From assembly GCF_001411805.1 (NCBI RefSeq), contig NZ_CP007212.1:2170001-2234000 (forward strand): a stretch of 64,000 nucleotides of DNA. The letters run 5' to 3'. Within the stretch, counting starts at the first letter, position 1, and each line of letters starts with the position of its first letter. The notes below the pieces were generated by a model. It saw nothing but the letters and a program-made list of their open reading frames with translations. It searched no databases and was not told the origin of the DNA. Positions 1-9,881 of the stretch are shown piece by piece. Origin of the DNA: Burkholderia plantarii. GTDB lineage: Bacteria; Pseudomonadota; Gammaproteobacteria; Burkholderiales; Burkholderiaceae. Made by a program: the position numbers and the translations under genes.

Positions 1-154
1 ACTGGACACACGAACGCGTGTTTGTTGCAATGTTTTGCCCTCCAGGGGAAACAGTCATCGCGTGCGATGTCTCCTTTGCACACTACGTGGCGCACCGTAT
101 ATTAGACGGGATTTGCTGTTTTTATACTGTATGCATATTTTTAAGAGCGAATTG

Positions 155-1639
155 ATGGGCAGCCCGTTGATTTCGATTGTGGTTCCGACCACTGGGAAAG
201 AAAGAAATCTCTTTCGTTGCTTGAACTCATTGGTAAACAACGCACCGAAACCGCTGCTCGAAAAGGCGGAACTCATTGTTTTTCTGAACGCGGATCCAAT
301 TGCACCGATCGACTACTCGCATGTCGAAAATCGTCTTGAACGCATCCAGGCGCTATTCCACTCAATGAAGGTAGTGCGCTCGGAACGCTTCGAGCTGACA
401 GCGGAAGAGTCGGCCCACTCGGCATCCGCGCACGCGCAAGGCAAGTACATCTGGCTTGCCGGTGATAAGCGGATTTTCCTGCCGGAAGGGCTGCGTATGC
501 TGGCAAAGTGGCTGGAAGCACCGACGACACCGGCCGCTTACTTCAACTCCAGCTGGATCGACCAGACCGGCAAGACCAACAATTACCCGTCGACGCACAT
601 GCTGGCGAATCACGCAGCGATGCCATACAAGCTATTCGTCATGAGCACCGGCATAAACTTCATCGCGACCGGCATGGGGGCATGGATCTTCGAGCGACGC
701 TGTCTCGATCGGGCGGTCTGGAAGGAAATCATCGTCACATGCGGGCCGCACTTCTCGCATGTGACCACGGCGCTGGCGATGCTTGACGGCGAGGATGTCC
801 AGTATTTTTCGATGTACCTCGTCCAGATCGAAAGTAAGGCCTACCACGCGGGCGACGACAGCGAATGGGCGCGCTACTCGAAGCTTGCCAAGACATACCG
901 CTACTACGCGTGGACATTCGGCCTGATTCGCCAGTTCAATTACCTGATCGCGAAAGGCGTCTACGATCACGGTGACGTGCGGCGGTCGATGTGTTCGGAA
1001 GGCACGCTGCTGCGCCGTCAGGTCGACGAGATCTATTCGCACATCGTCGCGCAGATCAGATTCGGATGGTTCAAGAAGTTGGAGCGGATAACGCAGACCG
1101 AATTCGACGAGGTCTACGATTTCCTGTGTCGTGTCTGCCCCGAGAAGGCCATTCTCAACGACATGATCAAGGAACTCTACGTTGGCTGCAATTCGCTGCG
1201 GGGGCGGGATTTCACCGACAAGATAGGACTGGTTCTTGATGCAATTGGCATCGACAGCCTGGCGCTTCGATTCGGCACCCTGATCGTCAGCCAGCTCGGC
1301 GACAGCTTCGTGCGCTTGCATCCGCGCGGCTTCATCGTTTCACGAGTGAGTGACAACGATAACTTTATGCTTGCCTACAAGCTCATCGATGCGCCGGCGA
1401 TCAGCGACCACTGGCAGATCCTCACCCAGAAGGAAATGGATGAATTCGTGCTTGTCGAGCCCGTCGACTCGTTATCGCACGTCTACCCGATCAGCATAAC
1501 TCCGGCGCAGCCGACCAGCGCGCTGCGAAAACTGACGCACCGCGTCGTCGTGTACCTTTACCGTAGCCGCCTGACGTATGCAGTGGTGAACATGGCGCCG
1601 GGCGCCATGAAGCGCAAGCTCAGGGCGATGCTGTACTGA
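155..1639 (+). CDS. Family 2-like glycosyltransferase
   Basis: Predicted cytoplasmic glycosyltransferase for surface polysaccharide assembly, about 494 aa. The N-terminus has the GT-A nucleotide-sugar fold signature (ISIVVPTTGKERNLFRCLNSL) followed by LIVFLNADP and a WLAGDK segment where GT2 enzymes carry the DxD-type metal site. Donor and acceptor cannot be read from sequence. The ATG at 155 puts the fold at the very N-terminus; an in-frame ATG at 131 and an upstream start at 35 add non-conserved residues. It is the only plus-strand gene of the locus and converges on the thiamine-diphosphate enzyme gene. Confidence 0.7.
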   Translation: MGSPLISIVVPTTGKERNLFRCLNSLVNNAPKPLLEKAELIVFLNADPIAPIDYSHVENRLERIQALFHSMKVVRSERFELTAEESAHSASAHAQGKYIWLAGDKRIFLPEGLRMLAKWLEAPTTPAAYFNSSWIDQTGKTNNYPSTHMLANHAAMPYKLFVMSTGINFIATGMGAWIFERRCLDRAVWKEIIVTCGPHFSHVTTALAMLDGEDVQYFSMYLVQIESKAYHAGDDSEWARYSKLAKTYRYYAWTFGLIRQFNYLIAKGVYDHGDVRRSMCSEGTLLRRQVDEIYSHIVAQIRFGWFKKLERITQTEFDEVYDFLCRVCPEKAILNDMIKELYVGCNSLRGRDFTDKIGLVLDAIGIDSLALRFGTLIVSQLGDSFVRLHPRGFIVSRVSDNDNFMLAYKLIDAPAISDHWQILTQKEMDEFVLVEPVDSLSHVYPISITPAQPTSALRKLTHRVVVYLYRSRLTYAVVNMAPGAMKRKLRAMLY

Positions 1640-1689
1640 CCGAGCCGGCTGCCGAACGTCAATGACGGCGCCCTTTCGCGTATCGGGTC

Positions 1690-1712
1690 CGGCGGAACCT
1701 TCAGTTCCACCG
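1690..1712. terminator. Hairpin between convergent genes
   Basis: An inverted repeat with a 9-bp stem (one mismatch) and 5-nt loop lies in the 90-bp gap between the convergent glycosyltransferase and thiamine-diphosphate enzyme genes. There is no T-tract on either side, so a bidirectional terminator is only a possibility. Confidence 0.3.
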
Positions 1713-1729
1713 TACGTCGGAGTGGCGAA

Positions 1730-3475
1730 TTATCGCTCCCAGGTCACGTCGCCGATGTCAGTCGAATACGGTTTGCCGTTCTCGTCGAACTTCGTCGTGA
1801 TGGCCGGACCGCGATAGCCGTCTTCCTGGACAGCCACGTCGATCAGACGACGCGGCACACCGCTATTCAGACTGGCCTCGAGTTGTTCCAGCGTCTCGCA
1901 CTTCTCGTAAGGCAGGCCGACGAGTTCCGCCAGCAGTTCAAACTCGGGTTCGAACAAGCCGGACTTTGCCGATGCGCCGAACTCCTTCCTGAACGCACGC
2001 GTCTGCGACTTGATGATCGACTGGTAACCACGGTTGTTCAGCACAACGACCGTCAGCGGTAGATCCGGGTTCGCCGCGAGCGTGAACAGTTCCTGCACGT
2101 TGAGCAGCAAGCCGCCATCGCCCTCAAGACAGACCACGGGTTGCTTCAACGCGGCAACAGCACCCACCGCGGTCGGTAGGCCGAGTCCCATGGAGCCGAG
2201 TACATGCCCCGCCCACGCGAAGGTCGCGCCTTCGGCCGGCTTGAAGAAACGGGCGATGCCTTCGATCGCGTAGCCCGACGCGGTCGGCACGACGTACTTG
2301 CCGAGGCGCGACTTCGACAGCACGTTCGATATCTGGTACGTCGTCAGACGGGGCGTACCGAATGCCGCCTGTTCGTCCGTCTGGTCCTTGATCAGCAGGC
2401 TCTTGCAATGGGCAAGCCATTCGGCGCTGTGAGTCTCGGGAGCACGCTCGAGCAGCGCGCGCACGACGCCGGCGACATTTTCGTTGAAGAAGGTCGTGTT
2501 CGGCAGGCCAGCGTTTTTCGCGATCTCCTTCTCGTCCAGTTCGATGACGATGCGCTGCGCGTTCTTGCCGTAGTTGGCCGGATTGAACGCGGTGGTCAGC
2601 AGGTCGAGGCGCGTGCCTAGGAAGACGATGAAATCGGCGGACTGGATGATCTGATTCGAATGCGTCGGCGCGAGACCACCGGCACTGCCGAAATTGAGCA
2701 CGTGATCATGCGTCAACAGATCGAAGCTGGCCCAGGTGAACAGTGTCGGGATGCCGGTCTTCTCCACGAACTGCTTGATCGATGCACGCGAGATTCCGGC
2801 AATGCGCAGCGCATTGCCAACGACCAGCACTGGCCGTCGGGCCGTCTTCAGTCCATCGATGATCGCCCCGACTGCTACTTCAGGCACTTCGCGATCCTTG
2901 TTGGCAGCGTCGGCGATTTGCTCGGCTATCTTTGCGAGACGCGCTTCGGCATCCGGAACGACTTCAGCCTGGACGTCGAGCGGAATCTCGATGAAAACCG
3001 GGCCTTTTCGGCCTGTCAAGGCTTGCGCGAGATGGGCCGCCAGCGTCTTATCATCGATTTCGGCCGGGATGTAGCGGAACGCCGACTTAGTGATCGGCTG
3101 CATCAGTTCCAGTTGAGGCGTTTCCTGCGCACCGTGGCTGCGCACACCGTGTGCATTGATGTCCGCGCGCTTGACTTGGCCGGCCAGGACAAACATCGGT
3201 ACGGAGTCGTAGTACGCCGACGCGACCGAAGTGATCGTGTTGGTGACACCCGGCCCCGACGTGACGATCGCGAGACCCGGCACGACGAAGTCCTTGGCTT
3301 TTGCATAACCGTCTGCGGAAGCCGCGACGGCCTGCTCGTGATTGCAGTAAATCACCCGCATGCTGGACTCGGCCGCTGCACGGTTAATGTGCATGGCCAT
3401 GCCTCCCGTCAAGCTAAACACGGTATCGGTGCCCAGTTGCTGGATATTTGAAAGAATGAATTCTGCGACGTTCAT
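1730..3475 (-). CDS. YerE-like thiamine-diphosphate enzyme, sugar branching
   Basis: A 581-aa enzyme of the acetohydroxyacid synthase fold with all three ThDP modules. The cofactor-activating Glu is E47 (CNHEQAV), and the Mg/ThDP motif runs from GDG at 452-454 to NN at 480-481. Next to CDP-dideoxyhexose genes the best parallel is YerE of Yersinia, which transfers a two-carbon acetyl unit from pyruvate to C4 of CDP-3,6-dideoxy-4-ketoglucose on the way to yersiniose. That role is inferred from context; a generic acetolactate-synthase-like enzyme with another ketosugar is possible. It starts 9 bp after the NeuB-like gene, with AGGAC as a plausible SD, and is last in the operon. Confidence 0.7.
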   Translation of the reverse strand: MNVAEFILSNIQQLGTDTVFSLTGGMAMHINRAAAESSMRVIYCNHEQAVAASADGYAKAKDFVVPGLAIVTSGPGVTNTITSVASAYYDSVPMFVLAGQVKRADINAHGVRSHGAQETPQLELMQPITKSAFRYIPAEIDDKTLAAHLAQALTGRKGPVFIEIPLDVQAEVVPDAEARLAKIAEQIADAANKDREVPEVAVGAIIDGLKTARRPVLVVGNALRIAGISRASIKQFVEKTGIPTLFTWASFDLLTHDHVLNFGSAGGLAPTHSNQIIQSADFIVFLGTRLDLLTTAFNPANYGKNAQRIVIELDEKEIAKNAGLPNTTFFNENVAGVVRALLERAPETHSAEWLAHCKSLLIKDQTDEQAAFGTPRLTTYQISNVLSKSRLGKYVVPTASGYAIEGIARFFKPAEGATFAWAGHVLGSMGLGLPTAVGAVAALKQPVVCLEGDGGLLLNVQELFTLAANPDLPLTVVVLNNRGYQSIIKSQTRAFRKEFGASAKSGLFEPEFELLAELVGLPYEKCETLEQLEASLNSGVPRRLIDVAVQEDGYRGPAITTKFDENGKPYSTDIGDVTWER

Positions 3476-3484
3476 TGTGGCGTC

Positions 3485-5386
3485 CTAGCCAAGCTGAGTG
3501 AGGAAATCCAGCGCGTGCCAGAAACCGGCACCGTGGTCCTTATGGCCTTGCCACACTTCGGGGATGAAGCTCGCGTCCGGGTATGCGGATACCTTCTCCC
3601 ACGTTGCTTGCCAGTCAATGTCGCCGGTCCCGATCAAGACGCCTTCGCCGTTGACGCCCAACGCATCGCCAACGTGGAGGTGCGCCGTGTACGGCAACAG
3701 CTTCGCGAGCGCTTCCTGGAAATCGATTCCGAAGTGGCTGCAGGTCATCGACAGATGAGACAGGTCCGTGCAGTAGCGCAGCTTCAGTTCCTGCGCCTTT
3801 TGCACCAGTTCGTCCGGCATCATAAAGATGTTCTGATAGCGTTGCCCGCCGAAGTGCCAGGGGAACGGCGCCATGTTCTGCGTCGTCAGTTCCGTCGAGC
3901 CGAAATCGATCTTCGAGCATGACTCGGCGAAGCGGTCGTATAGCTCGGCGCGGTGCGCGAGCGGGAATGGCTCGTCCATCGAAAAGCCGCCGACGTTCGC
4001 GACGATCAGCGCGGAGTCGGCATGCGGGAAGTAGCGACGCATGCGCTCAGTTGCGTCGACCACCCGCTTCAGATTGTCGATCGAGCGCTGGCGGTAGCCG
4101 AGATCGTCGGCCGTCAGGTCGAGCAGTTCACTATTCTCGAACAGTTCCGGTGCATGCACGACCAGACGCTTGCAGTCGACCATCTTCAGGTAGTTCTCTG
4201 GCGCGAGCGACAGGTCACGATACGACAGGTGGAACTCGTAGAGATCCGGGTCAATCATCTCTGCGTACTTCTGGAAATCGTGGTAGCGCACGGGAACGCC
4301 CCAGTATCCGGCAAAGCTGTACGCGCGCTTGACGGTCTTCTCGCCGGTCAGATCGCCTTCGTACAAGAAGTCGCCGACGCGGATGTCACGATGCGCGGTC
4401 TTGCCCAGCAGCTCCGGCAGGCGGTACGGCGCGAGGCCTTGACCCGGGCTCGCGACACGCAGGTTGCCCTCGGTGAAGGCTTCGCCCTGCTTGATCGCAC
4501 GTGCCGCGATCACACTCTTGCTGAGGTTTTCGCGGTTGAGCAGTTCCCCCTGGCTCGCCTGGCGGCCCGGGCCTGTCCACGGCAGTGCCTGGTCGACCTG
4601 GCGGATGCCGTCAACCAGCGCCTTGAATTCGCTCGGTTCGAGGCTCGCAGCATGGTCCGGGCCTTCCATGTTGCGGTCCAGCGTGATGTGCCGCTCGATG
4701 ATCTTCGCGCCCAGCGCGACCGCGGCAATCGTCACGGCGATGCCGCGCTCATGGCCCGAGTAGCCGACCACGTCGTGGATTTCCCGCAGGCGCTTGATAT
4801 AGCCGAGGTGGATGTCCTGTTCCGGAGCTGGATACGTGCTGTTGCAATGGAGCATCGCGAACGGCACACCGAGGCTGCGGACCAGCTTGGCCGCAGCCTC
4901 GATTTCCGGTTCGAATGACATCCCGGTCGACAGAATCAGTGGCTTGTCGAGGCTCGCCGCCTTGCGGATCAAGTACGGGTTCACGAGATCGGCAGAAGCG
5001 AGCTTGAGCGCCGGCACGTCGAAGTCGGCGAGCACGTCCACGCTGGGCTCGTCCCACGGCGTACATATGTACGTGACGTGCTTTTCGCGGCAGTACTCGC
5101 GCAATGCGCGGTGTTCGTCGTTGGTCAGCTCGACCTTGTTCAGCAGATCCTGGATGTACTCGACACCGAGGTCCTCCGAGCCTTCCTCTCCGGGTGCGGT
5201 GCGGTAGAGCGCTTCGCGATTACGAAGCTGGAACTTCACGCAGTCCGCGCCGGCATCGACCGACACGTCGACCAATTGCTTCGCCAGCTTGACGCTGCCA
5301 TTGTGATTGTTGCCGATCTCGGCAATCACAAATGTGCGTGGGCCTCCCACCGTAAAATCGTCAATCTTGAATGTCGATGCGGTCAT
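3485..5386 (-). CDS. NeuB-like synthase fused to isomerase-like TIM barrel
   Basis: A 633-aa two-part protein. Residues about 1-245 are a NeuB/sialic-acid-synthase TIM barrel (FVIAEIGNNHNGS, CVKFQ, HCNSTYPAP, GYSGHE), a family that condenses phosphoenolpyruvate with a sugar aldehyde. An SAF/antifreeze-like domain follows at about 265-335. Residues about 345-633 resemble xylose-isomerase/AP-endonuclease-2 barrels. Substrate is unknown; no NeuA-type CMP-transferase is nearby, so the product may not be a normal nonulosonate. The ATG at 5386 makes an ATGA overlap with the upstream kinase; a GTG at 5404 is the alternative start. Confidence 0.75.
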   Translation of the reverse strand: MTASTFKIDDFTVGGPRTFVIAEIGNNHNGSVKLAKQLVDVSVDAGADCVKFQLRNREALYRTAPGEEGSEDLGVEYIQDLLNKVELTNDEHRALREYCREKHVTYICTPWDEPSVDVLADFDVPALKLASADLVNPYLIRKAASLDKPLILSTGMSFEPEIEAAAKLVRSLGVPFAMLHCNSTYPAPEQDIHLGYIKRLREIHDVVGYSGHERGIAVTIAAVALGAKIIERHITLDRNMEGPDHAASLEPSEFKALVDGIRQVDQALPWTGPGRQASQGELLNRENLSKSVIAARAIKQGEAFTEGNLRVASPGQGLAPYRLPELLGKTAHRDIRVGDFLYEGDLTGEKTVKRAYSFAGYWGVPVRYHDFQKYAEMIDPDLYEFHLSYRDLSLAPENYLKMVDCKRLVVHAPELFENSELLDLTADDLGYRQRSIDNLKRVVDATERMRRYFPHADSALIVANVGGFSMDEPFPLAHRAELYDRFAESCSKIDFGSTELTTQNMAPFPWHFGGQRYQNIFMMPDELVQKAQELKLRYCTDLSHLSMTCSHFGIDFQEALAKLLPYTAHLHVGDALGVNGEGVLIGTGDIDWQATWEKVSAYPDASFIPEVWQGHKDHGAGFWHALDFLTQLG

Positions 5387-6747
5387 TCTACTTTCGTTCT
5401 CCACGATGTAACGCCTTCCGGCTCGAAACGGACTGTACTCAGCGTGCAGCCGAGCGATTTGAGTTGTGCGCAGACGACTGCTCGGTTGCGAGGCTGCACG
5501 TAGAACAGGAAGAATCCGCCGCCACCCGCACCGAGCAGCTTGCCGCCGAGCGCACCAGCGTCAAGTGCCGTTTTGTAGATCGAATCCAGCGTGTTACCGC
5601 TGATCGCGGCGGACAAGCCGTGCTTGATGACCCACGCTTCGTGCAGGCTGGCGCCGAAGTCGCTGAGATCGCCGCGAATCAGATGCCGGTGCATCTTGCG
5701 GCATAGCGCAACCATGTCGAGCAGTTGCTTGTTGCGATCGGTCTTGTGGAAGTCCTCGCGCTGCTGCTCGTGAATCTTTCCCGAATCGTGCTCAATGCCC
5801 GTGTCACACAGTACGAGGCACTCTTCGAGTTCGTTCCGGATCGCCTCCTCGAGGCGCAACGAATGCACCATGTTGCGCTTGCCGTCAAACTCGATCAGGT
5901 TGAAGCCGCCGAATGCCGACGCATACTGGTCCTGCCAGCCGCCGGAGATACTGAAGCTGAGCCGTTCCGCCTGGAAGGCAATCTCAGCGATCTCGTAAGT
6001 GCTCCACTTGTCGAGCCGCAGTTCGTTGAATGCGCCGACGACGCTGGTCGCGACCGCCGACGATCCGCCAAGGCCCGAGCCCACCGGGAAATCGGAGTGG
6101 ACGTATAGATCGAAGCCGAAATCCGGACGGATCACCGAGACGACCGACGACAGCAGGCTCTTGTCCGGACTATCGAGCAGGTTGCGCAGCATCGAGTAGT
6201 GCTCATGGCGGTCGATGTCGTGCGAGATGATGTTGATCTCGGGCGACGCCGATGGAATTAGCGTCGCGTGTGCATAGAGCGCAATCGACGCATTCAGCAC
6301 CACCCCGCCATTCTTCATGAAGTAGTAGGTGAGATCAGTGCCCCCGCCGGAAAAGCTGATGCGGACTGGCGCACGTGCGCGTGACAGCACGGCCGCTTCC
6401 TTGGTCGGCGGGAAGAAGTCCGGCGTCGCGAATTCGACGATGCGACCTTCCTCGTCGAGCAGCGGCACAGCGTTGTAGCCGAGGTCGAACAGCTTGAGCA
6501 GCTCTTCGCGGGTCGTGCCGTAGGGCAGTGCATGAAACTTCCGATTCATGCATGTATGAACTGGAGCGCTGGTCTGACCACCTTGCATCAGGAAACGACG
6601 GATGTCGCCGTTCGTTAGCACGCCCACGAGGACTCTCGCGTCGTCGACGACGAGCGAAATTTGCGTGGGGCCGCGCTCGATTGCCGCTATCGCATCGACG
6701 ACCGGCTGATCATGCTTGACGACGAGGTCGATGAAATGGTCTTTCAT
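5383..6747 (-). CDS. hddA: CBS-domain / GHMP heptose-phosphate kinase fusion
   Basis: A 454-aa protein. Residues about 1-118 form a CBS-domain pair (GVLTNGDIRRFL, a typical CBS element), and residues about 125-454 form a GHMP kinase with the ATP loop PVGSGLGGSS at 221-230 and the C-terminal GAGGGGF loop. The kinase part matches HddA, which phosphorylates D-glycero-D-manno-heptose 7-phosphate at C1 in the GDP-heptose pathway; gmhA, gmhB and hddC homologues lie in the same locus. HddA proteins are usually about 340-350 aa, so the CBS half is extra and could sense an adenine nucleotide. It is coupled to its neighbours by ATGA overlaps. Confidence 0.8.
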   Translation of the reverse strand: MKDHFIDLVVKHDQPVVDAIAAIERGPTQISLVVDDARVLVGVLTNGDIRRFLMQGGQTSAPVHTCMNRKFHALPYGTTREELLKLFDLGYNAVPLLDEEGRIVEFATPDFFPPTKEAAVLSRARAPVRISFSGGGTDLTYYFMKNGGVVLNASIALYAHATLIPSASPEINIISHDIDRHEHYSMLRNLLDSPDKSLLSSVVSVIRPDFGFDLYVHSDFPVGSGLGGSSAVATSVVGAFNELRLDKWSTYEIAEIAFQAERLSFSISGGWQDQYASAFGGFNLIEFDGKRNMVHSLRLEEAIRNELEECLVLCDTGIEHDSGKIHEQQREDFHKTDRNKQLLDMVALCRKMHRHLIRGDLSDFGASLHEAWVIKHGLSAAISGNTLDSIYKTALDAGALGGKLLGAGGGGFFLFYVQPRNRAVVCAQLKSLGCTLSTVRFEPEGVTSWRTKVE

Positions 6748-7436
6748 TGCAGTTTCTGCACCCCGTGTTCACGAATGAATTTCAGGCTGTCGGGCGTGCC
6801 GATGTCGAGGAACGGGCCGTTATAGCGCGTCGCGACAAGGGATTGCCCGGAGATCAGCGCCGGAATGATGTGTTCCTCCATCGACAACGGCGCATCGGGG
6901 AACGCGCGCAGATAGCGCGTATGAAGACCGTAAACGCCTGCGCTGATCAGGCCGGGGCCGATCTTGCCTTTCTCTTCGACCGCGATCACCCGTTGGGTGT
7001 CGTCGATCTGGACGGCGCCGTAACGCCCGCAGTCGTCGACCGGTGTGACGACGATCGACGGCGGTTGCGCGCAGGCGGCCGAGCGATACGCTTTGGCGTC
7101 AAGATAAGTGTCCGCATTTAGCGCGATGAATGCGCCTTCGTAGCGCAGCGTGCTGATAGCATGGATCAGCCCTCCCCCTGTTCCCATCGCTACGGGTTCG
7201 CGCACGATCGCGACCCGGCGCGCGGGGTCAGCCGGCAGGCTGGCCACGAACTGCTCCACTTGCTCGGCCTGATAGCACGTGCAGAAGACGAGGTCCTTCA
7301 GACCCGCTTGCGCGAGCTGCTCGATTACGTAGTAGAGAAAAGGATGTCCGTTGACGTCGGCGACCGCCTTTTGCAACACGCCGATTTCGCTTCGGAGGCG
7401 AGTGCCCAGCCCGCCGCAGAGAATCAGTGCTTTCAT
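6744..7436 (-). CDS. hddC: Heptose-1-phosphate guanylyltransferase-like
   Basis: A 230-aa nucleotidyltransferase. MKALILCGGLGTRL is the nucleotide-binding loop, followed by PVAMGTGGG, a LNADTYLD metal site and FLDIGTPDSL near the end. It resembles HddC, which makes GDP-D-glycero-alpha-D-manno-heptose from heptose 1-phosphate; the adjacent kinase supports that, but specificity for GTP cannot be seen. The ATG at 7436 overlaps the stop of the upstream reductase gene (ATGA) and places the loop at the N-terminus; longer upstream reading would be non-native. Confidence 0.75.
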   Translation of the reverse strand: MKALILCGGLGTRLRSEIGVLQKAVADVNGHPFLYYVIEQLAQAGLKDLVFCTCYQAEQVEQFVASLPADPARRVAIVREPVAMGTGGGLIHAISTLRYEGAFIALNADTYLDAKAYRSAACAQPPSIVVTPVDDCGRYGAVQIDDTQRVIAVEEKGKIGPGLISAGVYGLHTRYLRAFPDAPLSMEEHIIPALISGQSLVATRYNGPFLDIGTPDSLKFIREHGVQKLQ

Positions 7437-8509
7437 GTTAGTGCAGGTGCCAAGAGAGCGGTGTTTTGAATCGCGAGCGGCAGCGGGGTCCAGACATCGA
7501 GTCCGAGCTGTTCCCGAACGAGGTCTACCGATGGCACGTAGCGATTTCCAGCACCCGGGTCGGTAACCATGCCGTCGATGACGACCGTCTTCGACGGCGC
7601 CAGCGTGGCGATCACCGCGCGCGCCAACTCGTCGATCGTGATTTCGGCATCCGAGCCGACGTTGTAGATCTCCCGGTTCCCGCCCTTGAGCAGTAGCCGC
7701 ATTAACCATCCCACCAGATCGGCCGCATACAGGTACGAGCGCACGCTCTTGCCATCGCCATGGATGACGATCCGATCCTGCGTCAGCGCATCGCGAATGA
7801 AGTTGCCGATCGCGAAATGGCCGTCCAGCGGCAGGCCTGCCCCGACGAACGCAAAGCAGCGCGCCGACACGACCTCGCACGACGTCTCATATGCATGGAT
7901 CGTGCCGAGCAGCTCCATGACACGCTTGCCTTCACCATACGCGGCGCCGATGTCCATCGTCGACGGCGCGGTTCGCGACGTTTCGACGAGGCGCGGCACG
8001 TCGAGTGCCTGGCCGCCGTAGGCGCCGCCCGAACTGACGAGCAGCACGCGCGGCGCGCGGCATGCCTTCGCGCAGTCGAGGATGTGACGGGTGCCACCGA
8101 TGATCGACTCCAGCAGCACGCGCGGAGAGCGGCCGGCCTGTGCAGACGTGTCGGTCGCAGCATGGATCACATAATCGACTGGCTCGACAGGAAATTCGAA
8201 GTTACGAATGTCGCCAGTGATCCAATGTAGCCACTCGGCATTGGCAATCCATGCATGCTTCTGCTCGAACTGGGTCGGGTCGCGGGAAATTGCGAGCAAA
8301 CGAAAGCGCTGCTTGCCGGCATCGTGCAGCCAGGAGAAATACGCGAGCATCCACATGCCGAAGAACCCGGTCGCCCCCGACATCAGAATCGTCTTGCCCT
8401 CGAATTCGCGAGAATCGATGTGTGCAGCCAGCCGCTCGAAATCGCTGTGCGCGATTTCGATGAACGGCTGGCGGTGCCCGGCGCGCGCGCCAGCGAGCGA
8501 GGCCATCAT
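7433..8509 (-). CDS. NAD-dependent sugar epimerase/dehydratase-type reductase
   Basis: A 358-aa extended short-chain dehydrogenase. The Rossmann motif is GATGFFG at about residues 45-51, with SSGGAYG and a YGEGK catalytic Tyr/Lys pair. In yersiniose synthesis YerF reduces the two-carbon branch after YerE acts; position between rfbH and the YerE-like gene makes that the preferred role. A general nucleotide-sugar epimerase or reductase is equally compatible with the fold. It starts on the last base of the rfbH stop region (tandem ATGs at 8509 and 8506). Confidence 0.65.
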   Translation of the reverse strand: MMASLAGARAGHRQPFIEIAHSDFERLAAHIDSREFEGKTILMSGATGFFGMWMLAYFSWLHDAGKQRFRLLAISRDPTQFEQKHAWIANAEWLHWITGDIRNFEFPVEPVDYVIHAATDTSAQAGRSPRVLLESIIGGTRHILDCAKACRAPRVLLVSSGGAYGGQALDVPRLVETSRTAPSTMDIGAAYGEGKRVMELLGTIHAYETSCEVVSARCFAFVGAGLPLDGHFAIGNFIRDALTQDRIVIHGDGKSVRSYLYAADLVGWLMRLLLKGGNREIYNVGSDAEITIDELARAVIATLAPSKTVVIDGMVTDPGAGNRYVPSVDLVREQLGLDVWTPLPLAIQNTALLAPALT

Positions 8510-9852
8510 CAGAATCCAATGCCAAGATAGTTTTCGAGCTTGGTCGCGACGTAGTCCAAATGCTCAGTCGTCAAGCCCGGATAGATGCCCAGCCAGAACG
8601 TCTGGTTCATCACGATGTCGCTGTTGGTCAAATCACCGACGGCGCGATAGTTTCGCCCGATCATGTAAGGCTGGCGCGTCAGGTTGCCCGCGAACAGCAG
8701 GCGTGTGCCGATGCGGTTCTGGTCGAGGTATGTCAACAGATCGAGCCGGCTCACCGGCGCGCCATCCTTCAGCGTGATCGGAAAGCCGAACCACGACGGA
8801 CTGGAGTTTGGGGTCGCTTCCGGCAGCAGCAGGAACTCCTCACACGCGACGAGGCGTGACTTCAGAAAGTCGAAGTTCGCACGACGCTTCGCGACGAAGT
8901 CGTCGATGCGGTCGAGTTGTGCGAGCGCGCAAGCGGCCTGCATGTCGGTGATCTTCAGGTTGTAGCCGAGATGCGAATACGTGTACTTGTGATCGTAGCC
9001 TTCGGGCAGGTTGCCGAGCTTCCAGCAGAAGCGCTTGGTGCAGGTGTTGTCCTTGCCCGGCGCACAGTAGCAGTCACGGCCCCAATCGCGGAACGACTCG
9101 GCGATCAGCTTGAGCTCGGGATTATTCGTGAACACAGCGCCGCCTTCGCCCATCGTGATGTGGTGGGCCGGGTAGAAACTGAGCGTACCGATGTCACCGA
9201 ACGTGCCGACGTTCTTGCCGTCGTAGGTCGCACCGAGTGCGTCGCAGCAGTCTTCGATCAGCCACAGGTTGTGACGCTCGCACAGCTTCTTGATAGTGCG
9301 AAGGTTGTACGGATTGCCGAGCGTGTGCGCCAGCATGATCGCCTTGGTCTTGCTAGTGATCGCAGCTTCGATGCGCGACGCGTCGATGTTATACGTGCCA
9401 AGTTCGACGTCGACGAATACCGGAACCGCGCCGAACTGCAGGATCGGATTCACGGTGGTCGGGAAGCCGGCTGCCACGCCGATGACTTCGTCGCCTGGCT
9501 GGATTGCACGGTCACCGAGCTTCGACGACGTGAGCGTGGTGAATGCAACCAGATTTGCCGAGGAGCCCGAGTTCACCGTGATCAGGTACTCGACGCCGAT
9601 GTATTGGGCCAGGCGCTTCTCGAACTCGTCGTTGAAGCGGCCCGTCGTCAGCCAGCCGTCGAGCGATGCCTCGATCATGTTGCGCAGTTCGGGCGCGCCA
9701 ATGACCTTGCCCGAAGGCGGGATCATCGTCTGCCCCGGGACGAAGGGCTTGTCGGCGAATGCAAGCGCAGCATACTCGTCGACCAACGCGGCGATTTTCC
9801 CGCGAAGCGCGTCCTGCACCTGCTTTTTAGCGTCGATAATTTCAATAGCCAT
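8509..9852 (-). CDS. rfbH: CDP-4-keto-6-deoxyglucose-3-dehydrase (E1)
   Basis: A 447-aa aspartate-aminotransferase-fold enzyme that removes the C3 hydroxyl of CDP-6-deoxy-4-ketoglucose using PMP and a [2Fe-2S] cluster. Diagnostic features are PPSGKVIGA and [12 protein letters not shown] near the N-terminus, [15 protein letters not shown] (His replacing the PLP lysine of aminotransferases) and a Cys-rich segment ([21 protein letters not shown]) for the iron-sulfur cluster. The start is the ATG at 9852, matching the family N-terminus; upstream in-frame sequence is not conserved. A separate E3 reductase is not in the locus. Confidence 0.92.
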   Translation of the reverse strand: MAIEIIDAKKQVQDALRGKIAALVDEYAALAFADKPFVPGQTMIPPSGKVIGAPELRNMIEASLDGWLTTGRFNDEFEKRLAQYIGVEYLITVNSGSSANLVAFTTLTSSKLGDRAIQPGDEVIGVAAGFPTTVNPILQFGAVPVFVDVELGTYNIDASRIEAAITSKTKAIMLAHTLGNPYNLRTIKKLCERHNLWLIEDCCDALGATYDGKNVGTFGDIGTLSFYPAHHITMGEGGAVFTNNPELKLIAESFRDWGRDCYCAPGKDNTCTKRFCWKLGNLPEGYDHKYTYSHLGYNLKITDMQAACALAQLDRIDDFVAKRRANFDFLKSRLVACEEFLLLPEATPNSSPSWFGFPITLKDGAPVSRLDLLTYLDQNRIGTRLLFAGNLTRQPYMIGRNYRAVGDLTNSDIVMNQTFWLGIYPGLTTEHLDYVATKLENYLGIGF

Positions 9853-9881
9853 TTGTTGGGAGACCTTTAGCAATTCCTGGT

